6,823 nucleotides of DNA from Clostridia bacterium. Lineage in GTDB: Bacteria > Bacillota > Clostridia > Oscillospirales > SIG627. Where the stretch lies: assembly GCA_017453605.1 (NCBI GenBank), contig JAFTEP010000260.1, positions 1-6,823 on the forward strand, in the 5' to 3' direction. The position numbers and the translations under genes are program-made. Position 1 is the first letter of the stretch, and the number at the start of each line of letters is the position of its first letter. Below, in pieces: positions 1-4,516 of the stretch. The notes beneath the pieces were generated by a model that saw only the letters and a program-made list of their open reading frames with translations, did not search any database and was not told the DNA's origin.

Positions 1-1114
1 CCTTTTCATCCTCCGCGCGCTGAGGCGCACTGATTGATCTTTCATTTTCCCGCGGGATCTTCCGGCACAGAATGAACGCCGGGATCAGCGAGAAGACGCC
101 GCTGACGACTTTTGCCGCGATCACCGCTCCGAGAGCCGAGGGCTCGAACGCCGCCGTGAAGGCGAGGTGATCGCCGATGACAAACGCCGCGGAAACGCTG
201 AACGCCGCGTTTATAACGCGACCGCGCCTGTCGAGTTTATCCATCCCCGTGAGCGTCGGGATGCTGTTTGCAAGGGTCGTGATGAGCCCCGTCACGCTCA
301 GTTCTGTTATCCCGAGTTTTTTGCCGAGCGCGGCGAAGGGCTTTTTGAGAAGACGGGACAAAAGCGCGATCATCGGGAAGATGCCGACCAGGATCACCAG
401 GATGTCCGCGATGATCCCGAAGGCGTCCTTGATCGAAGCGAGTCCCTCGAAGACCTTGACTCCGGTCAGCGCGTCGATCACGCCGAGAGTGAGCCCTATA
501 AGGATCAAAATCTCTATAGCCTTTCCGATCACGGAAAAGATCCTGCAGCTCAGATCCGGGGCGAATTTCAGACCGGCGCAGCAGATAAGGGCGATAAAGA
601 GCGCGGGAAGCATATTGAAGACCAGCGTCCCGAACGGGATGCCGAGCATGATCCCGCCGACAAGACAGCCGACCGGGATCGTCGCGATCCCGCACAAAAG
701 GCCGAGAAGGATGTCGCGGTGGTTTTCCTTCTTCGCGGCGCCGAGAACGAGAGGGACGGTCCAGCAGACCGTTCCGCCGATCATGCACGAAACGACAAGG
801 CCGTTGAACACGCCGAGCGCGGGATCGACGGCGAGCTCTCTTGCCATCACGGCGCCGCCCATGTCGTTGGGCAAAAAGCCGCCGATGAACGACAGGTCGA
901 GTCCGACTGCCCCGCAGACGCCGGAGAAAAGAAAAGTCATCCAGCGAGACAGCACGGGAGCAAGGCAGATCATCCCGGTCATCGTCAGAGCGAGGGTCCC
1001 GGTGACGGTCACGCCCTTGGTGAATTCCTTTCCGAGCCCGAAGTGCGAGCCCGTCAGTCTGTCAAGCGCACCGAGCACGGCAAACGCCGCGATGACCCAT
1101 TTGACGATCTCCAT
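1..1114 (-). CDS. eutH: EutH-type ethanolamine transporter (C-terminus off the left edge)
   Basis: Polytopic inner-membrane protein of the EutH family, which helps ethanolamine enter the cell for use as a carbon and nitrogen source. I read 371 codons from an ATG at 1114 to the window edge with no stop. E. coli EutH is about 408 residues, so little is missing. About ten hydrophobic segments run through residues 4-350. Blocks matching EutH as I know it include NDMGG (83-87, CDMGG in E. coli), IATIPVGC (143-150), LANSIP (281-286), RGRVINAAFSVSAAF (297-311) and IGDHLAF (313-319). The tail after about residue 352 is polar. A good ribosome site (GAGGGAGGG) precedes the ATG, and the gene has its own promoter. 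No other eut gene is visible; the upstream neighbour is a metal-efflux operon. The family call is firm, while transport of ethanolamine itself is inferred from the family. Confidence 0.88.
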   Translation of the reverse strand, partial: MEIVKWVIAAFAVLGALDRLTGSHFGLGKEFTKGVTVTGTLALTMTGMICLAPVLSRWMTFLFSGVCGAVGLDLSFIGGFLPNDMGGAVMARELAVDPALGVFNGLVVSCMIGGTVCWTVPLVLGAAKKENHRDILLGLLCGIATIPVGCLVGGIMLGIPFGTLVFNMLPALFIALICCAGLKFAPDLSCRIFSVIGKAIEILILIGLTLGVIDALTGVKVFEGLASIKDAFGIIADILVILVGIFPMIALLSRLLKKPFAALGKKLGITELSVTGLITTLANSIPTLTGMDKLDRRGRVINAAFSVSAAFVIGDHLAFTAAFEPSALGAVIAAKVVSGVFSLIPAFILCRKIPRENERSISAPQRAEDEK

Positions 1115-1141
1115 AAGCCCTCCCTCGATTTTTATCAGTCT

Positions 1142-1171
1142 ATTGTATCACAAAAGGCGCCCTCCCGTCAA
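1142..1171 (-). promoter_or_regulatory. Promoter of eutH
   Basis: On the minus strand TTGACG (1166-1171) is followed after 18 nt by TACAAT (1142-1147). Transcription would start near 1134-1135, giving a leader of about 20 nt that holds the ribosome site of eutH. The -35 box lies in the loop of the terminator hairpin of the upstream metal operon, so the end of one transcription unit and the start of the next overlap. Confidence 0.7.
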
Positions 1172-1190
1172 CGAGAGAACGCCTTTTTTT
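1152..1190 (-). terminator. Intrinsic terminator after the metal-efflux ATPase gene
   Basis: An inverted repeat pairs AAAAGGCG (1152-1159) with CGCCTTTT (1180-1187). As minus-strand RNA the stem extends inward by further G-C, A-U and G-U pairs to about 13 bp and is followed by UUUUGUG. It lies 23 nt beyond the ATPase stop codon. Read rightward, the hairpin has more mismatches but a run of seven T (1184-1190), so it could also stop transcription entering from the left. Confidence 0.7.
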
Positions 1191-1212
1191 GACTTTATCA
1201 GCTTCATTTTTC

Positions 1213-3108
1213 TTATATTTTCGCTCTGTCGCCGGAAATGATGAGCCGCAGGGAGTTGAGGATGCAGAGCATCGCGACACCGACGTCGCCGAAGACAGCC
1301 GCCCACATGGACGCGGCTCCGAGCGCGCTCAGGACGAGGATGACGCCCTTCACGGCGAGCGCGAAGATCACGTTCGCGCGAACGATCCCGACCGTGCGCT
1401 TGGAAAGCCGGATCGCGAACGGCAGTTTTTTGAGGTCGTCGTTCATGATCACGATATCCGCCGCCTCTATCGCCGCGTCGCTTCCCATCGAGCCCATCGC
1501 GAAGCCCACGTCGGAGATCACCAGCACCGGCGCGTCGTTCACGCCGTCGCCGACAAATCCAATCCTGCCGGGGCTCGCCTTCGATAAACTCTCCGCCTGG
1601 GCGACCTTGTCGGCGGGAAGGAGCCCCGCGCGATATTCGTCGATCCCGGCGGCATCCGCGGCGGCGCGGGCGCTCCGGGCGTTGTCTCCCGTGAGCATGA
1701 CCGTCTTTTTCACGCCGAGAGCTCTCAGCTCGCCGATCGCTCCGGCGGCCTCCTCCCTGACGGAATCGGAAATGACGATGCAGCCCAGATATTTTCCGTC
1801 CAGCGCCGCGAACACCGCCGTGCCGTCCTCCGGCGCTTCGGGAGCGGCAAGACCGCTTTCGGCGAGCAGGGCGGCGTTTCCGACGAGAAGCTTTTTGCCG
1901 CCGTAACTCGCGCTGATCCCTTTTCCGGGGATCTCGCTGAGATCGCCGATCTTCGCGGCGTCAGGCGCTTTGCCGTAGGCGGCGAGTATCGACGCCGCGA
2001 TCGGGTGGGTGCTGCGCGCCTCGGCGGCGGCGACTATCCCGAGAAGATCGTCTTTTTCAAGCCCGCTCTCCGGCGCGGGATCTATCGTTCTGACGGCAAA
2101 CTCGCCCTTTGTCAGAGTGCCGGTCTTGTCGAAGAGGACCGTGTCTATCCCGGCGGCGGCTTCCATAAAGTTCGAGCCCTTTATCAGCACTCCCGCGCGG
2201 GATGCGGCGCCGATCCCGCCGAAAAAGCCGAGCGGGACCGAGATCACCAGAGCGCAGGGGCAGGAAACGATCAGAAATCCGCAGGCACGTCTGACGCCCT
2301 CTCCGACAGTGCCGCCCAGAAGCGGAGTGACAAGGGCGAGAAGGACTGCGCAGACGGTGACCGCGGGCGTGTAGACTCTCGAAAAGCGAGTGATGAAGTT
2401 TTCGATCTTCGCCTTGCGGCTCCCGGCGTTCTCGACGAGATCGAGGATCCTGGCGACGGTCGAGTTTTCGTATTCCTTCGTGATCCGCGCGCGCAAAAGT
2501 CCGCTCCCGTTGACGCAGCCGCTGACGAGCGCGTCGCCCGGCGCGGCGCGCCTCGGCACCGATTCCCCGGTGAGCGCGGAAGTGTCGATGAAGCTCTCGC
2601 CCTCGATCACCTCTCCGTCGAGCGGGATCTTTTCACCGGGACGGATCACCATTATATCGCCTACCGCGGCTTCATCGGGATCGCGCTCGGCGACGCCGTC
2701 TTCCGTCTCGATAAAGCAGACGTCGGGCGCGAGCTCCATCAGAGAAGCGACGCTCCGTCTCGATCTGCCGACGGCGAGGCTCTGGAAGAATTCGCCGACC
2801 TGATAGAACAGCATCACGGCGACCGCCTCCGGGTATTCGCCCTCTCCGAAGATCCCGAGCGCGAACGCCGCGAAGGTCGCGACGGTCATGAGAAAATGCT
2901 CGTCGAACACGTTGCCGCGGATGATGTTCCTGAACGCGGCGTAGACGACGTCCCAGCCGATCACGGCGTAGGGAACGAGCCAGAGGGCAAAGACGGCCCA
3001 TCCGGGGAGGGAGTCTGTCACGCCGAAGGCCCGGAGCGCCAGCAGGACGGCGAAAAGGACGGCGCTGACGACTATCCGGACGAGCGTTTTCTTTTGTTTT
3101 TTTGTCAT
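1213..3108 (-). CDS. cadA: P1B-2 type Zn2+/Cd2+/Pb2+-exporting ATPase
   Basis: A 631-residue membrane pump that uses ATP to expel divalent soft metals. Visible in order: TM1-TM4 (about 10-112), FDEHFLM (68-74), the actuator motif TGES (180-183), SCPCALV in TM6 (282-288, the ion-binding CPC), DKTGT with the phosphorylated aspartate D327, the P1B-specific HP (368-369), GDGVNDAP (520-527), and TM7-TM8 (about 575-622) with DVG at 608-610. The CPC together with that TM8 aspartate is typical of the Zn/Cd/Pb (P1B-2) group rather than copper pumps. Most relatives carry one or more HMA domains at the N-terminus; this one starts directly before TM1, and a separate HMA gene lies just upstream, overlapping by ATGA. 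No clear ribosome site precedes the ATG, so translation is probably coupled. Which metal is moved cannot be told from sequence alone. Confidence 0.93.
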   Translation of the reverse strand: MTKKQKKTLVRIVVSAVLFAVLLALRAFGVTDSLPGWAVFALWLVPYAVIGWDVVYAAFRNIIRGNVFDEHFLMTVATFAAFALGIFGEGEYPEAVAVMLFYQVGEFFQSLAVGRSRRSVASLMELAPDVCFIETEDGVAERDPDEAAVGDIMVIRPGEKIPLDGEVIEGESFIDTSALTGESVPRRAAPGDALVSGCVNGSGLLRARITKEYENSTVARILDLVENAGSRKAKIENFITRFSRVYTPAVTVCAVLLALVTPLLGGTVGEGVRRACGFLIVSCPCALVISVPLGFFGGIGAASRAGVLIKGSNFMEAAAGIDTVLFDKTGTLTKGEFAVRTIDPAPESGLEKDDLLGIVAAAEARSTHPIAASILAAYGKAPDAAKIGDLSEIPGKGISASYGGKKLLVGNAALLAESGLAAPEAPEDGTAVFAALDGKYLGCIVISDSVREEAAGAIGELRALGVKKTVMLTGDNARSARAAADAAGIDEYRAGLLPADKVAQAESLSKASPGRIGFVGDGVNDAPVLVISDVGFAMGSMGSDAAIEAADIVIMNDDLKKLPFAIRLSKRTVGIVRANVIFALAVKGVILVLSALGAASMWAAVFGDVGVAMLCILNSLRLIISGDRAKI

Positions 3109-3323
3109 AGCGCGGTGATCTCGCAGTCGGGCTCAATGCGGCGAGCGGTCTTTAACATCGCGGCGACGATGCCGTCGATCAGCTCGTCCGGCGCGGTAAG
3201 TATGAGCTTTTGCGTGATGAAGTTCACGCTGACCTTTTCCACTCCGTCGATCCCGGCGACGGCGCGTTCGAGTTTTGCGGCGCAGTCGGCGCAGTCGATG
3301 ACGCACTTGAATTTTTTAGTCAT
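3105..3323 (-). CDS. Free-standing HMA heavy-metal-binding protein
   Basis: A 72-residue single HMA (ferredoxin-like fold) domain. The metal loop DCADCAAKLE holds the CxxC pair C11 and C14, followed by the usual GVEKVSVNF strand (27-35). DCxxCAAK(L/I)E is the version seen at the N-terminus of Zn/Cd ATPases. A strong ribosome site (AAGGAGAAACA before the ATG) supports the start at 3323. The stop codon TGA overlaps the ATG of the ATPase gene in ATGA, so the two proteins should be made together. It probably acts as the detached N-terminal metal domain or metallochaperone of the pump. Both proteins begin MTKK, which would fit a split of an ancestral fused gene, but this could be chance. Confidence 0.9.
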   Translation of the reverse strand: MTKKFKCVIDCADCAAKLERAVAGIDGVEKVSVNFITQKLILTAPDELIDGIVAAMLKTARRIEPDCEITAL

Positions 3324-3341
3324 TGTTTCTCCTTTTTCAAA

Positions 3342-3363
3342 AACCTTTTTTGAAAAAAAGGTT
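3342..3363 (-). terminator. Hairpin with U-tract between regulator and HMA genes (possible attenuator)
   Basis: AACCTTTTTT (3342-3351) and AAAAAAGGTT (3354-3363) form an inverted repeat with a tight loop. As minus-strand RNA it is followed by UUUG. About 20 nt upstream a weaker hairpin of the same style (ACTT, loop, AAGT, then a T-run) lies around 3372-3392. Both sit between the regulator's stop and the HMA ribosome site. They could partly terminate transcription after the regulator gene, or mark the 3' end of a processed transcript. The stem is A/T rich, so the effect is uncertain. Confidence 0.4.
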
Positions 3364-3413
3364 CCGTACCTCCAAAAAACTTCTGAAAAAGTAAAAATTT
3401 CTCTTCCCGGCGC

Positions 3414-3770
3414 TCATTCTCTGAGATGCTCGAAGCCGAGATCGATGATCGCGCCGACGTGATCGTCCGCGAGGGAATAGAACACGGTCTGTCCGTCGCG
3501 GCGGTTCTTCACGAGACGCGAGAGCCTGAGATCCTTCAGCTGATGGCTCACTGCCGATTTTGTCAGCCCCAAAAGCGAGGCGAGATCGCAGACGCAGAGC
3601 TCCCTCTGTTCGAGCGCGTGAAGGATGTTCACCCTCGTCTTGTCCGCGAACATCTTCATCAGCGCGGCGAGCGCCTCGTAATCCTCAGGGCTCTCCAGCT
3701 TCTTTTTCACGTCCTCCACGGCGTCCCCGTGGACTACCCCGTCACAGCAGAACTGCATTTCGTCCGTCAC
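3414..3770 (-). CDS. cadC: CadC/SmtB-family (ArsR) metal-sensing repressor
   Basis: A winged-helix repressor of 118 residues that should release DNA when it binds Zn, Cd or Pb. Numbering is from a GTG start at 3770, chosen because GGGGGAGAGG lies just upstream and because the predicted transcript begins near 3816, which excludes a TTG at 3818. The HTH is LLGLTKSAVSHQLKDLR (about 66-82). Both classical metal sites are visible. The alpha-3N type site is CVC (C59, C61) with a CC pair (C8, C9) in the N-terminal arm. The alpha-5 type site is D102, H104, H115 and E118, in the spacing DxHx10HxxE. S. aureus CadC, as I recall it, has C7, C11, C58, C60 and D101, H103, H114, E117, so length and spacing agree closely. 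It is the first gene of the efflux operon and should autoregulate it. Confidence 0.9.
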   Translation of the reverse strand: MTDEMQFCCDGVVHGDAVEDVKKKLESPEDYEALAALMKMFADKTRVNILHALEQRELCVCDLASLLGLTKSAVSHQLKDLRLSRLVKNRRDGQTVFYSLADDHVGAIIDLGFEHLRE

Positions 3771-3798
3771 TTTCCTCTCCCCCTCTCTTCGCCAAATA

Positions 3799-3816
3799 GT
3801 TGAGCAATCTTTCAAC
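3799..3816. promoter_or_regulatory. Probable operator of the metal operon (CadC-type inverted repeat)
   Basis: GTTGA (3799-3803) and TCAAC (3812-3816) form a perfect inverted repeat separated by 8 bp. This is the TTGAA/TTCAA style of ArsR-family operators. It spans the predicted start of transcription, where a bound repressor would block the polymerase. Binding by the CadC-like protein is inferred from position and family. Confidence 0.65.
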
Positions 3817-3822
3817 AATCAA

Positions 3823-3851
3823 ATTCTATCACTTGTTTTCGTTCCTGTCAA
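3823..3851 (-). promoter_or_regulatory. Promoter of the cadC-HMA-cadA operon
   Basis: On the minus strand a consensus TTGACA (3846-3851) is followed after exactly 17 nt by TAGAAT (3823-3828). A TG at the extended -10 position (TGATAGAAT) strengthens it. The start should be near 3815-3816, inside the operator. This leaves a leader of about 46 nt before the GTG start. Confidence 0.82.
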
Positions 3852-3873
3852 GGGGTGTGGAGAGAAAAATTAT

Positions 3874-3899
3874 AAAAAAACATCCGTTTAATTCGGATG
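3874..3899 (-). terminator. Intrinsic terminator of the Xre-type regulator gene
   Basis: CATCCG (3881-3886) and CGGATG (3894-3899) form a 6-bp stem with a 7-nt loop. In minus-strand RNA the stem is followed directly by seven U (3874-3880). It lies about 60 nt beyond the regulator's stop codon and insulates the metal operon promoter, which reads the same way. Confidence 0.85.
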
Positions 3900-3960
3900 A
3901 AGTAATGAAACTGTTTTGTTGTTGACTCAGACGGCGCTCAGACTTTTTCGAGCGGTGTTT

Positions 3961-4194
3961 TCAGACCTTGCGCGTTCTTTTCAGCCTGCAAGGCTCGTCT
4001 GTCAGACCGATGATATAATCGGCTGACAGAGAGTAAAACTCGCAGAGCTTCACAAGATCGTCGATCTTCAGTTCCGCTCTGCCGGTTTCGATATGGTTGT
4101 ACCCCTGCTGAGATTTGTTCAGCAGTTTCCCGATCTGAGCCTGAGTCAGATCGCGGTCTTCCCTTATTTCCTTTATCCTCTTCCGATAATCCAT
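3961..4194 (-). CDS. Small Xre/Cro-CI type HTH transcriptional regulator
   Basis: A 77-residue DNA-binding protein consisting almost only of an HTH_3 (Cro/CI) domain. The HTH reads LTQAQIGKLLNKSQQGYNHI (16-35), followed by ETGR and then the helices LKIDDLVKLCEFY and SADYIIGL that close the fold. The tail is short and basic (CRLKRTRKV). There is no metal, peptidase or ligand domain. Start is the ATG at 4194 with a modest GGTGA ribosome site. The gene ends before its own terminator and is transcribed away from the surface-protein gene. Two palindromes in the divergent promoter region are its likely binding sites, so it should repress itself and the rightward promoter. Such small regulators are common in phages, conjugative elements and toxin-antitoxin loci, but no partner gene of those kinds is visible here. 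Confidence 0.9.
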   Translation of the reverse strand: MDYRKRIKEIREDRDLTQAQIGKLLNKSQQGYNHIETGRAELKIDDLVKLCEFYSLSADYIIGLTDEPCRLKRTRKV

Positions 4195-4263
4195 TTTTTC
4201 ACCATAAGATCAGATCGAACGATAAAAAATCAATCTTACAATATTCTATTTAAATTTTATTTT

Positions 4264-4291
4264 ATCATACTCATATTTTGAGTATTGACAA
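4264..4291 (-). promoter_or_regulatory. Leftward promoter of the Xre-type regulator
   Basis: On the minus strand TTGTCA (4286-4291) is followed after 16 nt by TATGAT (4264-4269). The start would be near 4257, giving a leader of about 60 nt. Its spacer is occupied by the left palindrome. The -35 box covers the same bases as the rightward promoter's -35 (shared 4286-4290). Confidence 0.65.
4267..4285. promoter_or_regulatory. Left operator palindrome O1
   Basis: ATACTCA (4267-4273), 5-bp spacer TATTT, TGAGTAT (4279-4285): a perfect 7+7 palindrome. It fills the spacer of the leftward promoter and touches the first base of the rightward -35. Its arms match those of the second palindrome. The size and symmetry fit a dimer of a Cro/CI-type regulator. 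Confidence 0.75.
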
Positions 4292-4313
4292 TTACTCAAA
4301 GATTGAGTATAAT
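4285..4313 (+). promoter_or_regulatory. Rightward consensus promoter
   Basis: TTGACA (4285-4290), a 17-nt spacer and TATAAT (4308-4313) match the sigma-A consensus at every position. Start is expected near 4320. No terminator-like hairpin is visible between here and the surface-protein ATG at 4491, so this is the best candidate promoter for that gene. I saw no better promoter in 4314-4490. Confidence 0.85.
4293..4309. promoter_or_regulatory. Right operator palindrome O2
   Basis: TACTCA (4293-4298), 5-bp spacer AAGAT, TGAGTA (4304-4309): a 6+6 palindrome with the same arms and spacing as O1. It covers the rightward promoter's spacer and the first two bases of its -10. The centres of the two palindromes are 25 bp apart. 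Confidence 0.75.
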
Positions 4314-4516
4314 ATGATCCGGGATCCAAAAATTTTTACCTAAGGTTGGTCAAGTATGACGGCAAAAACGGTGTTATAGACTTTGAATTGAGATTGACTG
4401 ACCAAAAAGCGAAAGGACCGGCTCTGTTTATTGCAGATGCGTTTCTTAATTCTATCAAAACCCAAACTGAAAACACAGGAGGAAAAGAAAATGAAAACTC
4501 TGAAAAAAGCGCTTAG
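4313..4516 (+). pseudogene. Start-less 67-codon frame, probable 3' remnant of an unidentified gene
   Basis: After a stop inside the TATAAT box (TAA, 4310-4312) the frame stays open for 67 codons to a TAG at 4514. The product is protein-like: two strand-type blocks, NFYLRLVKYDGK and GVIDFELRLTD, then KGPALFIADAFLNSI as a likely helix, and a polar GGKENENSEKSA tail. There is no ATG or GTG in frame. A TTG at 4346 directly abuts AAGG, too close to act as its ribosome site. The 3' end overlaps the start of the surface-protein gene by 26 nt in another frame. I do not recognise the family. The likeliest reading is the tail of a gene whose front was lost when the regulator and promoter region arrived. 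The alternative is a short translated leader that couples to the next gene. Confidence 0.45.
4477..4482 (+). promoter_or_regulatory. Ribosome binding site of the surface-protein gene
   Basis: AGGAGG lies 8 nt before the ATG at 4491 and is followed by an A-rich spacer. It fixes the start of the long plus-strand gene and lies inside the 67-codon remnant frame. Confidence 0.9.

Noticed and set aside
167..1241. Two overlapping plus-strand open frames of 341 and 354 codons
   Set aside because: Both are antisense to eutH, whose product has clear family motifs. The shadow frames show only composition-driven residues.
2005..3462. Plus-strand open frame of 485 codons
   Set aside because: It lies antisense to the ATPase, HMA and regulator genes, is rich in D, R and E without any domain, and has no ribosome site. 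It is a shadow of high-GC coding sequence.
3771..3818. TTG start at 3818 adding 16 residues to the metal repressor
   Set aside because: It lies at or before the predicted transcription start and inside the operator. The GTG at 3770 has a good ribosome site and gives the family length.
3926..3943. Direct repeat CTCAGAC twice with a 4-bp gap
   Set aside because: Too short and isolated to be an attachment site or target duplication; no partner copy was noticed at the far end of the island.
4356..4379. Seven-codon ATG frame in the leader of the rightward transcript
   Set aside because: The AAGG upstream is about 10 nt away and weak, and the peptide has no attenuation-type codon run.
4346..4405. 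Inverted repeat TTGGTCA (4346-4352) and TGACCAA (4399-4405)
   Set aside because: Seven base pairs across a 46-nt gap with no U-tract; easily chance and within the protein-like frame.
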